64,000 nt of DNA from CAZXEU01 sp965207385 (lineage in GTDB: Bacteria; Bacteroidota; Rhodothermia; Rhodothermales; Bin80). The stretch spans positions 124,001 through 188,000 of the forward strand of contig CBDBLZ010000021.1 in the NCBI GenBank assembly GCA_965207385.1, given 5' to 3'. Made by a program: the position numbers and the translations under genes. Under the pieces are notes generated by a model that saw only the letters and a program-made list of their open reading frames with translations, did not search any database and was not told the origin of the DNA. Shown here one piece after another: positions 32,929 through 41,388 of this stretch (position 1 is the stretch's first letter; every line of letters starts with the position of its first letter).

Positions 32929-33070
32929 GCTCAGGATACGGTTACTTGTATTGGTAATTGGAGCGGATCGGCGTTGTCGGCTCATGCGCACTGACAGCAA
33001 AGGTTAACCCATCGCGGCTCCGCGAAGATTCTCCGAACCGACGCACCGCGTGCACCCCACGGGGCGCGGG

Positions 33071-33085
33071 ATTGCGCGCCGCAAT
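33071..33085. repeat. Short hairpin in the rsmB/uvrC-operon divergent spacer
   Basis: ATTGCG, loop CGC, CGCAAT: a perfect 6-bp stem in the 258-bp spacer between divergent operons. It could be an operator; it may be chance. Confidence 0.25.
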
Positions 33086-33186
33086 GAACGGGTGGCCTTG
33101 CGCTCCGCACATTGGCTCCCGGTTTGAAGCTCCCTCCACAACAGTTGCACCGTCGTATTTTTAGCGGACAGTCCAAGCTTCCCGGA

Positions 33187-34029
33187 ATGACCCTTCCCCT
33201 AGACCATGTTGGCCTGGCCATTCGCGAACCACTTGCGGTCCTGGAGATGCTGGACAGCCTTATCGGGCTGCAGACATACGCCCAGGAGGATGTTGAGCAG
33301 CAGGGTGTCAGGACCTACCTGATTTCCGCCGGAGCGGCAAAGTTGGAGCTGCTGGAAGGACTGACCAAGGATTCGCCCGTATCCCGCTTCCTGGCCAAAC
33401 GTGGAGAAGGCATGCATCACATGGCCTTCGAGGTCCCAGACATAGGCGTCTGCATGCGGCGCGTGCGCAAAGCGGGCTTTGTGCCGCTTACCGAGGAGCC
33501 GGTGCCGGGCGCCGATGGCAAGCTCATCTTCTTCCTGCATCCCGCGGACACGCACGGCGTGCTGATAGAATTCTGCCAGAGCGCCAGGCAGGAATGCGTA
33601 GTCGTGGTTCATGCCGCCGATGAGGTGTGCCCCACTCCCGCACTGGGAAGTAGATACAGGGTCCATGGCCTTGCCGTCTCCAGGGCTAAGGACGTGAAGG
33701 CTGCCTTGGCCAACGAACCGGCACATGTTGTGACTACGGGTTTGCCGGCAAGCTGGGCGATGGAGTTTGCCCGCAATTCTCCTCGGCGGCTGCTATCGCT
33801 CGTGCTGCACAACCCGGCTGCATTCCCAGCGTATGACTTGAGGAGAGTCTTTCTGATCTGTTCCACGGGATTGCCGGTCGACCAGGAACGGATACAGGCG
33901 GCGCACCGTGCGATTCGCGGAAGCCGAATAGCCGTGCTTCCCCGCGAGAACGGCCTGGAATCCAGGGTCGTTGCCCGGCTGTTGGAGCAATTCTTTCGGT
34001 TGGCAATGCGCGGCAGGATACCCGTTTGA
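33187..34029 (+). CDS. Methylmalonyl-CoA epimerase-like domain fused to a degenerate alpha/beta-hydrolase domain
   Basis: A 280-residue protein. The N-terminal half (about 1-132) is a glyoxalase/VOC-fold methylmalonyl-CoA epimerase: LDHVGLAI (metal His7), EGMHHMAFEVPD (His77/78), THGVLIEFCQ (Glu128). The C-terminal half (about 138-270) has the strand/helix pattern of an alpha/beta-hydrolase (HVVTTG..A..WAMEFARNSPRRLLSLVLHNPAA, then RIAVLPRENG). The nucleophile elbow and catalytic His positions are not conserved, so it would be inactive as an ester hydrolase. The start at 33187 (MTLPLDH) fits the family. It overlaps uvrC by a few bases. Epimerisation of (S)-methylmalonyl-CoA in propionate metabolism is the expected role of the first half. 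Confidence 0.8.
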   Translation: MTLPLDHVGLAIREPLAVLEMLDSLIGLQTYAQEDVEQQGVRTYLISAGAAKLELLEGLTKDSPVSRFLAKRGEGMHHMAFEVPDIGVCMRRVRKAGFVPLTEEPVPGADGKLIFFLHPADTHGVLIEFCQSARQECVVVVHAADEVCPTPALGSRYRVHGLAVSRAKDVKAALANEPAHVVTTGLPASWAMEFARNSPRRLLSLVLHNPAAFPAYDLRRVFLICSTGLPVDQERIQAAHRAIRGSRIAVLPRENGLESRVVARLLEQFFRLAMRGRIPV

Positions 34030-35897
34030 CCGTGACCGAAGTCCTGTCCGGAAAGATTGCCACCCTGCCGACTCGCTGCGGCGTCTACCGGTTTACGGAC
34101 AAGCGCGGAGCCTATCTGTATATCGGCAAGGCAAAGAACCTCAGGAGCCGCGTCCGCTCCTACTTTCGGGGCGGTGACGCGCGCGAAGGCCGCATCCGAC
34201 TGCTGGTCCGCAAGACGGCGGACGTGGACGTTATTGTGACGGATACCGAGAGCGAAGCCCTGATCCTCGAGAACAACCTGATAAAGGAGCTCCGGCCACG
34301 CTACAATATCAATCTGCGAGACGACAAGACGTATCCCTACATTTGCATCAAGAATGAACCCTTCCCCCGCATTTTTCCTACGCGCACGCTCCGAAAAGAC
34401 GGATCCCGCTATTTCGGGCCGTACGCCGATGTAGGCAGCATGCGGCGTGCACTGGAGGCCATCCGGTCGGTCTTCAAGATCCGTACCTGCGCCCTGAACC
34501 TCGCCGCCGAGCAAATACAGGCCGGCAAATACCAGCCGTGCCTGGAATACCATATCGAAAAATGTGCCGCACCCTGCGTCGGCTATCAGAGCAGAGCGAG
34601 CTACGACGAGACCATCGCGCAAATCGAGCGGCTGCTCAACGGACACTCGGGGGCGCTGATCCGCACCCTGCAGAAGTCCATGGAACGTGCCGCAGCTGCC
34701 ACGCAATTCGAAGAAGCGGCCGTGTTGCGCAACCGGATCACCGCAATCCGGAAGTACTCCGAGCGTCAGAAGGTCGTCGCCACGGACCAGGCTGACCGGG
34801 ATTTGTTCGCGCTGGCCACGAGCCGTCAGGACAACGTCGCCGCCTCGGTCCTATTCAAGGTCCGGGAAGGGAAGATGATCGGCCGCTGGCAGAAGGTATT
34901 GCGCCGGATCGAGGGCAGAACAGATGGAGAGCTCCTGCAGTCCGCCGTGGAAGCCTACTACACGGAGGCCGCGTTCTTTCCGGGCGAGGTATACCTTTCC
35001 ACCAGGCTCGCCGAAGAGTCCCCGCTGGTGGATTTCTTGCAGCGCCGGCGGGGTCGGAAGGTTGCCATCAGGGTGCCGCAGCGGGGAGAAAAGGCCGCCC
35101 TTATGCGCATGATAGAATCCAACGCCCGGCTGCTGGTAGGCGAATGGAAAGTGAAGCAAATGAAGCGTGGTGAAGACCGGATTCCTTATGCGCTAAAGTC
35201 ACTCCGGAGCGACCTGGACCTCGAGCGTTTGCCACGGCGAATAGAATGCATGGACGTGTCCCACCTGGGAGGCACGGGCACCGTCGCATCCTGCGTGGTC
35301 TTCGAGATGGGCAAACCCCGCAAGCGCGATTACCGCGCTTACAGGATCCGGAGCGCCGAAGGCGCACCGGACGACTTCCAGGCCATGCGGGAGGCCGTGC
35401 ACCGCCGCTACGCGCGCGTGCGCGCGGAAGGCGGGCCGTGGCCGGATCTCTTGGTCATAGATGGCGGCAAGGGCCAGGTATCCAGCACCGTCACGGCACT
35501 GAAGGGGGCCGCAGCCTACAGCAAGTTTCCGGTAATCGGTCTCGCCAAGCGCCTGGAAGAGGTGTATTTCCCGGGCGACCGTGATCCCGTCTTCATCGCC
35601 AGGCACAGCGCCTCCCTCCAGCTGATCCAACAGGTGCGCGACGAGGCCCACCGGTTTGCGCTAGAATTCCAGCGCAAGCGGCGCAAGAAGCGGCTACTGC
35701 ATTCCGAGCTGCTCGCCATACGCGGGGTTGGCCCCAAGACCGCGCAGAAGCTTGTCCGGGCCTTTGGCTCGGTCCGCAAGGTCAAGGAGGCCGGCCAGTC
35801 CGATCTGGCTGCCGTAGTCGGACCCTGGACGGCAGAGCGCATACGTGCATTCGTGGACAATCAATCAGAAGGAACGAAGTCTTTGACCCAGCCATGA
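34026..35897 (+). CDS. uvrC: Excinuclease ABC subunit C
   Basis: The dual-incision nuclease of nucleotide excision repair. Seen: an N-terminal GIY-YIG domain (CGVYRFTDKRGAYLYIGKAKNL), the four-cysteine iron-sulfur-type cluster motif (C...QPCLEYHIEKCAAPC), a UVR helical motif for UvrB contact (about 205-245), the RNase H-like endonuclease domain (MDVSHLGGTGTVASCVVFEMG, LVIDGGKGQ), and C-terminal helix-hairpin-helix repeats (LLAIRGVGPKTAQKLVRAFGSV). Length 623 residues, as expected. The start is TTG 34026 overlapping the previous stop, or GTG 34032. Coupled upstream to the epimerase fusion and downstream (4-base overlap) to the sulfite-oxidase-like gene. Confidence 0.97.
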   Translation: MTVTEVLSGKIATLPTRCGVYRFTDKRGAYLYIGKAKNLRSRVRSYFRGGDAREGRIRLLVRKTADVDVIVTDTESEALILENNLIKELRPRYNINLRDDKTYPYICIKNEPFPRIFPTRTLRKDGSRYFGPYADVGSMRRALEAIRSVFKIRTCALNLAAEQIQAGKYQPCLEYHIEKCAAPCVGYQSRASYDETIAQIERLLNGHSGALIRTLQKSMERAAAATQFEEAAVLRNRITAIRKYSERQKVVATDQADRDLFALATSRQDNVAASVLFKVREGKMIGRWQKVLRRIEGRTDGELLQSAVEAYYTEAAFFPGEVYLSTRLAEESPLVDFLQRRRGRKVAIRVPQRGEKAALMRMIESNARLLVGEWKVKQMKRGEDRIPYALKSLRSDLDLERLPRRIECMDVSHLGGTGTVASCVVFEMGKPRKRDYRAYRIRSAEGAPDDFQAMREAVHRRYARVRAEGGPWPDLLVIDGGKGQVSSTVTALKGAAAYSKFPVIGLAKRLEEVYFPGDRDPVFIARHSASLQLIQQVRDEAHRFALEFQRKRRKKRLLHSELLAIRGVGPKTAQKLVRAFGSVRKVKEAGQSDLAAVVGPWTAERIRAFVDNQSEGTKSLTQP

Positions 35898-37045
35898 AAG
35901 CGACAAACCGGCGCCGATTCCTGCGATTGCTGTCCGCGGGCAGCGCTGCCAGCCTCGCAACCGCCTGCGCGGAAGATGTCCCGGCGCCAACCCACTTCAA
36001 GGACACGGCCGGCTTCATCGCTCACGGGCGGACCAACCTGGAAACCAGACTCGAGCGGCTTGGCGGGTTCCTTACCCCCAACGAGGAATTCTTTGTCCGC
36101 AACAATGACAGAAGCCTCGATATCGACGCAGCCGCCTACAGGCTCGAAATAGCCGGCGACGGGGTGCGCAGACCCCTTGCCCTCACGTACCGGGACATTC
36201 TGGAGCTTCCGAGCCGCACCGTTTTCAGCTACCTGGAGTGTGGCGGAAACCAGCGCGCGTTTTTCGGGAGCGCACTCGGACAGGTCGCGCAGGGCACCCA
36301 ATGGGGAAGAGGCGCCGTTGGCATGGCGGCCTGGACCGGTGTCTCGCTACGAAATGTCCTCGCGCGCGCGGAAGTCTTGCCTTCTGCCCGAAACGTCCAG
36401 CTAATCGGACTCGACACCGGGGCACCGGAGGGAGGATTCAGGCGCCCGCTGCCCCTGGAGAAAGCCGTCGATCCCGACACGCTGCTGGCCTATCGGATGA
36501 ACGGGGCTGTACTGCCGCGCGACCACGGCTATCCCCTGCGGGCCGTGGTGCCCGGGTGGGTTGGCAGCAGCAGCATTAAGTGGCTGGGTCGCATTGAGGT
36601 GTCGGCGGCCGAAATCTGGAGCCGAAACAACACGACGTCCTACGTGCTCATCGGCGAAGGCTATGCGCCTGAGGGCGAGGCCTTGGGAACCATCGCAACG
36701 CTGCAGTCCATCAAGTCGGTGCTTGCCCTGCCCTGGCCGGCCACGATGCCGGAAGGCCGGCACACGCTTCGCGGATACGCCTTCTCGCCGCATGCACCCA
36801 TCCAGGGCGTCCGCTGGAGCGCGGACGGCGGCAGCAGCTTTTCGGAGGCCCGCATTCTCGAGCCGCGATGGCAGTACTCCTGGGCGCGATTCGAACTCGA
36901 GTGGGAGGCCGCGCGAGGCGACCACATTCTTATAACCACTGCGCGCGACGAGGCAGGCAACGAGCAGCCGCAAACCCTACCCTACAATGAGAAGGGATAC
37001 CTGTTCAATGTCCCCCTTCGTCACCCGATTCGCGTGGCGGCCTGA
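35894..37045 (+). CDS. Sulfite oxidase-family molybdopterin oxidoreductase, Tat-exported
   Basis: A 383-residue periplasmic molybdenum enzyme of the sulfite oxidase family. It has a twin-arginine leader (TNRRRFLRLLSAGSAA), the molybdenum-coordinating Cys in YLECGGNQR (Cys116), the cofactor-contact segment LPRDHGYPLRAVVPGWVGSSSIKWLGRIEVS, and a C-terminal Mo-co dimerisation domain (IKSVLALPWPATM ... GYAFSPHAPIQGVRWSADGGSSF). There is no fused heme domain; an external cytochrome would take the electrons, and a small lipoprotein cytochrome c is encoded about 1 kb downstream (37949), though not in the same operon. Substrate could be sulfite or another oxide. It overlaps uvrC by 4 bases. Confidence 0.88.
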   Translation: MKATNRRRFLRLLSAGSAASLATACAEDVPAPTHFKDTAGFIAHGRTNLETRLERLGGFLTPNEEFFVRNNDRSLDIDAAAYRLEIAGDGVRRPLALTYRDILELPSRTVFSYLECGGNQRAFFGSALGQVAQGTQWGRGAVGMAAWTGVSLRNVLARAEVLPSARNVQLIGLDTGAPEGGFRRPLPLEKAVDPDTLLAYRMNGAVLPRDHGYPLRAVVPGWVGSSSIKWLGRIEVSAAEIWSRNNTTSYVLIGEGYAPEGEALGTIATLQSIKSVLALPWPATMPEGRHTLRGYAFSPHAPIQGVRWSADGGSSFSEARILEPRWQYSWARFELEWEAARGDHILITTARDEAGNEQPQTLPYNEKGYLFNVPLRHPIRVAA

Positions 37046-37046
37046 C

Positions 37047-37874
37047 CTACGTCATTCGGATCAGGCTTACGCGAATTACGCCGTCCGTTGGATTGACGGC
37101 AGTTTCTGCCTTGCCTGTGCGCCCGATTTCCATCTCGTGCGAATTAAGGGTCTGCACCAGCTCACCACCCAGCTCCCGTGCGACGGATTCCGCTTCGCCT
37201 GTTCCGTAACGCTGGAGCTGAAACGGCATTTCGAGAAGCTGCGCCAGCTTGCCGTAGAATTCGTCGCTGATCTCCAGCGCCTCTTCTTCCGTAATTTCTT
37301 CCTTCGGCAAGGAGTATTCCAGCACAAGCGCTCCACCGGCAGTACGCAGCGCCTTGAGAGTCTGGAGGAAGACCGGCTTGGGCAGATAATACGAGATGCC
37401 TTCCGCCACAATCAGCGTGGCAGAACCCGGATCCCATCCTGCTGCCTTCAGCGCCGGCACGAGCGCGGAAGCATCGGCAAGATTGGCAGTGCAGAACTGC
37501 AGCTCTGGCCCACCGAACTCCTCGTTGATCGCCTGCTTGATGTCCAGGTTTGCCATGTCGACATCGATGACCGTCGATTGCGGGTAGCATTCCGCGATGT
37601 CGATCGACAGCGGGTCAAGGCCACTGCCCAGCACAATGACCTGGGCGTCCGGTCTCTCGGACAGGTATGTGTTGCAGAACTGTCTCACCGCGTACTTGCG
37701 ATTTCCGACCTCTTCCACGGCCCGGTCATATGCGTCACCCAACAGGTCCACCATAGGCTGACCCGCGCTCAGGTCGACGGCGGAAAACAGCCCCTTGGCC
37801 GTATCACTGGCGTAGGTGGATTCATCTGCAAGGAGTAGAACGAGGCATGATGTCGCGGGTACTTTGTGCAGCAT
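37047..37874 (-). CDS. SAM-dependent methyltransferase, leucine carboxyl methyltransferase-like family
   Basis: A 275-residue class I methyltransferase resembling the LCM/PPM1-type bacterial family. Seen: a helical N-terminus (CNTYLSERPDA), the SAM-binding VIVLGSGLDPLSIDIAE, an acidic ribose-binding strand (TVIDVDMAN), LIVAEGISYYLPKPVFLQTLKAL and GGALVLEYSLP. The start at 37874 (MLHKVP) is chosen; the frame extends to 37925. It converges with the sulfite-oxidase-like gene (1-base gap between stops) and diverges from the cytochrome gene with a spacer of about 75 bp. Substrate unknown; natural-product or small-molecule O-methylation is common in relatives. Confidence 0.75.
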   Translation of the reverse strand: MLHKVPATSCLVLLLADESTYASDTAKGLFSAVDLSAGQPMVDLLGDAYDRAVEEVGNRKYAVRQFCNTYLSERPDAQVIVLGSGLDPLSIDIAECYPQSTVIDVDMANLDIKQAINEEFGGPELQFCTANLADASALVPALKAAGWDPGSATLIVAEGISYYLPKPVFLQTLKALRTAGGALVLEYSLPKEEITEEEALEISDEFYGKLAQLLEMPFQLQRYGTGEAESVARELGGELVQTLNSHEMEIGRTGKAETAVNPTDGVIRVSLIRMT

Positions 37875-37948
37875 GGCTGATGGCATCTGTCTTGGCACGC
37901 GGAAAATACGTACCTGCAGCCACAAAGCCAGTGGGACACAGTGCGCGT

Positions 37949-38308
37949 GTGGTTTCTATTGGGCCTGCTCTGGCGGCTGCCGGACTGCTTGTGCTCGCAA
38001 GCTGCAGCGGCGCAGCGGAACAGCAAGCGAGAGGCAAGCAAGCCTACGGCCTGTACTGCGCTGCTTGCCACGAGGCAGGACAGGGCATTGGCCCGCGCCT
38101 TACGGCAACGGTCCTGGCCTCTCGCGGCACGGCCGCCCGTTTATTCACGTACAACCGGGAAACCATGCCGTATAATGCAGGCGGACTGTTGGCGGACGGG
38201 CAATACTGGGACATTACTGCATTTCTGCTTGCGCGCGAGGCCTTGATGGATACGACCCGAGTACTGCGTCCGCGCGACGCCGAACGCCTGAACCTGTCCA
38301 CTCCATAG
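37949..38308 (+). CDS. Small lipoprotein cytochrome c
   Basis: A protein of about 119 residues with a lipoprotein signal (AGLLVLASCSG), one heme-binding CAACH and a distal Met candidate in ETMPYNAGG. It is a class I periplasmic monoheme cytochrome c. The GTG at 37949 is chosen as start because it gives a compact lipoprotein leader; the frame is open to 37847. It is a plausible electron acceptor for the sulfite-oxidase-like enzyme encoded upstream (inference, no operon link). It is followed by the spmA/spmB-like pair. Confidence 0.85.
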   Translation: MVSIGPALAAAGLLVLASCSGAAEQQARGKQAYGLYCAACHEAGQGIGPRLTATVLASRGTAARLFTYNRETMPYNAGGLLADGQYWDITAFLLAREALMDTTRVLRPRDAERLNLSTP

Positions 38309-38333
38309 CTGTCATCAAGCCGCGAATGGGCCT

Positions 38334-39305
38334 ATGCTGAACTATATCTGGGGCGGCCTTATCGTATTCAGCCTGGTCTTCGCTCTGGTTGCAGACGTGC
38401 GGGATATTGCGCGAAACACGTACCGCAACGATCAGCCGATGCCTGTATCGGTCCAGTTTCCGGACGGGTTCGTGCCCGGCATGCGGCTTCAGGACGTGAG
38501 CGTCGAAATCGATACCGACGCTTACCGCGATTTCTATGCTACGCCGGAGGCTCCCGCAGACCGTTACGCGGGAGTGCTGATCCAGACGGACCGGGGCCGG
38601 CAACTGCGCTTCGCCGACGGGGAGGCACTTCCCGCGCCGCTTGCCACGATCCGCAGCATGACCTCACAGCGGTCCGAAGACCTGGGAGGCACGGTGGAAG
38701 GTGCGCCGCCCGAGGCTGGTGCTCTCACCTGGATGGCCACGGTACGCTTTGAGCCCGTCCGCTGGGTCAAGCTGTCCGCCATTGCAGCAGCAGCGATTGA
38801 CTTTGCCGAGACAGCGGTCACCATTGCGCTCGGACTTATAGGCGGCCTGGCACTGTGGCTGGGACTGCTCAAGATTGCGGAGGCGGCGGGAATCCTATAC
38901 GGCCTGGTGCGCCTTACTCAGCCGCTGCTGCGGCCGCTGTTTCCTGAAGTGCCGGAGGGCCATCCTGCCATGGGCCTGATAGTGCTCAATCTTACGGCGA
39001 ACATGCTAGGGCTCGGCAATGCCGCCACACCCCTGGGCATAAAGGCCATGCAGGAGCTTCAGACGCTCAATCCAAGCGGAGATACGGCTACCAACCCGAT
39101 GGTCATGCTCCTGGCCATGAATACGGCGAGCGTGCAGATTGTGCCGCCTGTACTTCTGGTGGCCATCATGGGCATGCACGTCAACCAGCTCTTTTTCTCC
39201 ATTATCATCACTACCGGTCTCTCCCTGGCGGTAGCCATCGCAGCGACCAAGCTGCTGGGACGGCTCAGAAGATACCGCAGTTCAGACCCCTCGATTCAGC
39301 GCTAG
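38334..39305 (+). CDS. spmA: Nucleoside-recognition (Gate) domain membrane protein, SpmA-like, with soluble insertion
   Basis: A 323-residue membrane protein with the gate-domain fold of spore maturation protein A. TM1 at MLNYIWGGLIVFSLVFALV. The core is in the C-terminal half with GLIVLNLTANMLGLGNAATPLGIKAMQELQ, MVMLLAMNTASVQIVPPVLLVA and a final helix (TTGLSLAVAIAATKLLG). B. subtilis SpmA has about 200 residues; here about 105 polar residues (about 30-140) separate TM1 from the rest and form an extra soluble domain of unknown role. The lineage does not sporulate, so the name reflects homology only. Directly upstream of spmB-like. Confidence 0.85.
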   Translation: MLNYIWGGLIVFSLVFALVADVRDIARNTYRNDQPMPVSVQFPDGFVPGMRLQDVSVEIDTDAYRDFYATPEAPADRYAGVLIQTDRGRQLRFADGEALPAPLATIRSMTSQRSEDLGGTVEGAPPEAGALTWMATVRFEPVRWVKLSAIAAAAIDFAETAVTIALGLIGGLALWLGLLKIAEAAGILYGLVRLTQPLLRPLFPEVPEGHPAMGLIVLNLTANMLGLGNAATPLGIKAMQELQTLNPSGDTATNPMVMLLAMNTASVQIVPPVLLVAIMGMHVNQLFFSIIITTGLSLAVAIAATKLLGRLRRYRSSDPSIQR

Positions 39306-39307
39306 AC

Positions 39308-39850
39308 ATGGACCTTGTTCGACTGCTAATCGATTACGCATCGGCCTTCGTTCTGCCGTGTATTATCGTTGGGTTCCCCCTGTACGGCATGCTGAAGAAG
39401 GTGCCGGTCTACGAAGTCTTCGTCGAGGGTGCCAAGGAAGGCTTCTCGGTCGCGGTCATGATCATCCCCTACCTCGTAGCCATCCTGTTCGCCATTGCCA
39501 TGTTCCGGGCAAGCGGCGCGCTGGATTTCCTTATGCAAGGCCTGCGTCCCGTGCTGGCACTAGTGCATGTGCCGGCCGAGGTCATTCCCATGGCGCTGGT
39601 CCGTCCCCTGACGGGCTCGGGGTCCGCCGCCATTGTGCTGGACATGATCGGACAATACGGAGAGGACTCCATCCTGGTAAAGATGGCCGCGACCATGTTC
39701 GGCTCTACCGAAACGACGTTCTACGTCATCGCGGTCTATTTCGGCGCCATCAACGTCCGGAAGACGCGGCACGCGCTGCCGGCAGGCCTTATCGCCGACA
39801 TCTTCGCAATGTTTGCCGCGGTCTATGTAGTCCTGCTGCTCTTCGGTTAG
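39308..39850 (+). CDS. spmB: Nucleoside-recognition (Gate) domain membrane protein, SpmB-like
   Basis: A 180-residue partner of the SpmA-like protein, starting 2 bases after its stop. Gate-domain motifs: PCIIVGFPLYGMLKKVPVYEVFVEGAKEGF, MALVRPLTGSGSAAIVLDMI, GSTETTFYVIAVYFGAI and the polar cap VRKTRHALPAGLIADI. It probably forms a two-component membrane complex, possibly a transporter for nucleoside-like solutes; no experimental role is established in this lineage. Confidence 0.88.
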   Translation: MDLVRLLIDYASAFVLPCIIVGFPLYGMLKKVPVYEVFVEGAKEGFSVAVMIIPYLVAILFAIAMFRASGALDFLMQGLRPVLALVHVPAEVIPMALVRPLTGSGSAAIVLDMIGQYGEDSILVKMAATMFGSTETTFYVIAVYFGAINVRKTRHALPAGLIADIFAMFAAVYVVLLLFG

Positions 39851-39854
39851 CCGA

Positions 39855-40154
39855 TTACAGCTCCAGGACGCTGTTCTCGCTGAAGAACGGTGTGCCTACA
39901 TAACTGTCAGCGTCCTCGTCATTGCGCCAGCGGTGGCCATCAACGAGATACCGGAATTCCACCCTGGCCCCGGGCTTGAACGATATGCTCCTGGTCCACA
40001 CGCCCCGTGCAGAGTCCAGTTTCATGGGGTGACGCGCGGCGTCCCAGTCGTTGAATGAACCTACTACGGTAGCGGCAGTGTGGGCAAGGTCCGCCGGCAA
40101 GTCAAAAGTCACGCGCACGGACCGCCCCTTTGGGCTGAGCTTCTTGGCAATCAT
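39855..40154 (-). CDS. Stand-alone CBM48/isoamylase-N-type glycogen-binding protein
   Basis: A 99-residue protein consisting only of an early-set (CBM48/AMPK-beta-like) carbohydrate-binding fold. Seen: VRVTFDLPADLA, VVGSFNDWDAARHPMKLD, WTRSISFKPGARVEFRYLVDGHRWRNDEDADSY. No catalytic domain follows. It probably binds glycogen or starch in the cytoplasm and acts as an adaptor; partners unknown. It converges with the spmB-like gene and diverges from the T9SS-secreted protein gene. Confidence 0.85.
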   Translation of the reverse strand: MIAKKLSPKGRSVRVTFDLPADLAHTAATVVGSFNDWDAARHPMKLDSARGVWTRSISFKPGARVEFRYLVDGHRWRNDEDADSYVGTPFFSENSVLEL

Positions 40155-40179
40155 GCTGCTATTTGTTTGTTCTACAAAG

Positions 40180-40197
40180 GGTCCAGTATTTTGGACC
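40180..40197. promoter_or_regulatory. Operator-like palindrome in a divergent spacer
   Basis: GGTCCA (40180-40185), 6-nt spacer, TGGACC (40192-40197): a perfect interrupted palindrome in the AT-richer spacer between the CBM48 and the T9SS-cargo genes. The geometry (6+6+6) fits a dimeric regulator site. No regulator is encoded beside it. Confidence 0.35.
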
Positions 40198-40343
40198 GGC
40201 GGATTCTACGAAGTTGTGCCCGTAACTTTTCGTTGCAAGCGCTTCCGTAATTGTGAATTAACCGTACCTTAACGCCGGCTCGTCATTCGTGCGGTAAAGC
40301 CTCCAATCTGGGCCCCGCTTACATTCGCTTTCTTTCATGACAC

Positions 40344-41366
40344 ATGGCTCGCTCAGCCGGTCTAGCTTGCACCTTTGCTGCCTCATTTCTATTTCTCGCG
40401 CTCTCGAGTTCTGGCCAGCCTACGGACCCATTCGGATATGTACAGTTCATTCATGCGGCCACTAACGTTGGACCTGTGGACGTTCGCGCCGACGGGAGAC
40501 TGCTTGCTTCCGATGTGGCATACGGCGGTGCCAGCGCATTTGAAGCGCTTCCGCACGGTGCGAGAAGCCTGACGCTTTCGCACCACGGGGAAATTGACCG
40601 CCTGTCACGCCTTGAGGTCTCCGTAAACGCCGGAGAGCACTACGTATTGGTATCCCTAGGCACAGGGCGCGACGTGGAAATGGGTTTGAGGCAGAATGTC
40701 CGCGCTACGTCGCCAACAAACAGGGTCGAGTTCTTCGTCATTCACGCTGCCTTTGACACGGGTCCGATCGACATCCGCCTGCGTGATCCCTCAAGGGGCA
40801 ATGTTGTAACGGACCTGGTGTACAATAATCTGGTCTATGCCCGTTCTGGCGTCTATCGCGGAGTCGAACCTGGCGGCTATATATTCGATGTGACCTCTGC
40901 CGACAACGTGCATACGATAGGCCATTTCTATTTTCAGCTCGGGGGATTTGCCAGGCAAACGCTCGTGTTCGTTGCCAGCGGACGCGGTCAGTCGCCCGAA
41001 GAAGGATTCTCGCTTGTTGCTTACGAAACATCCGGCGATGCCATCCTGCCCGATGTCGTAACCAGCCTGACACGGCCTGAAGTCCTGGCAGCCACGGTGC
41101 TAGGCACCGTCTATCCCAATCCTTCGCATGGGCGGTTCCAGATTGCCTACTCCGTGGCAGAGCCCAAGCCTGTCCTTGTTGAGATCGTCGATATTCTCGG
41201 ACGACACATTGCCTCGCTTCGCAGCGGGCTCCATCCGGCGGGCCCACATCTCGTTCGGTGGAACGGCCGAACGGCATCGGGAGATGCTGCCGCAAGCGGC
41301 ATCTATTTTTGCCGCCTCGTTACAGAAGATGAAAGTCTTCGCAAGACGCTGATACTGGCACGCTAG
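40344..41366 (+). CDS. T9SS-secreted protein with DUF4397-type domains and C-terminal sorting domain
   Basis: A 340-residue secreted protein. It has a signal peptide (CTFAASFLFLALSSSG), then DUF4397-like beta-sandwich repeats (YVQFIHAATNVGPVDVRADGRLLASDV; FFVIHAAFDTGPIDIRLRD), and a C-terminal type IX sorting domain (GTVYPNPSHGRFQIAYS ... VEIVDILGRHIASL ... SGIYFCRLVTEDESLRKTLIL). The sorting domain implies export across the outer membrane by the T9SS and then surface anchoring. Its presence is the best lineage marker in the window. A strong hairpin follows its stop at once. Confidence 0.9.
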   Translation: MARSAGLACTFAASFLFLALSSSGQPTDPFGYVQFIHAATNVGPVDVRADGRLLASDVAYGGASAFEALPHGARSLTLSHHGEIDRLSRLEVSVNAGEHYVLVSLGTGRDVEMGLRQNVRATSPTNRVEFFVIHAAFDTGPIDIRLRDPSRGNVVTDLVYNNLVYARSGVYRGVEPGGYIFDVTSADNVHTIGHFYFQLGGFARQTLVFVASGRGQSPEEGFSLVAYETSGDAILPDVVTSLTRPEVLAATVLGTVYPNPSHGRFQIAYSVAEPKPVLVEIVDILGRHIASLRSGLHPAGPHLVRWNGRTASGDAAASGIYFCRLVTEDESLRKTLILAR

Positions 41367-41371
41367 TGGCG

Positions 41372-41388
41372 ACGGGACAGCGTCCCGT
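41372..41388 (+). terminator. Hairpin directly after the T9SS-cargo gene
   Basis: ACGGGAC, loop AGC, GTCCCGT: a perfect 7-bp stem 5 bases after the stop codon. It is not followed by a T-run (GAGTGGGG follows), so it is either a rho-independent-like terminator of the U-poor kind or an mRNA 3'-end protecting hairpin. Confidence 0.45.
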
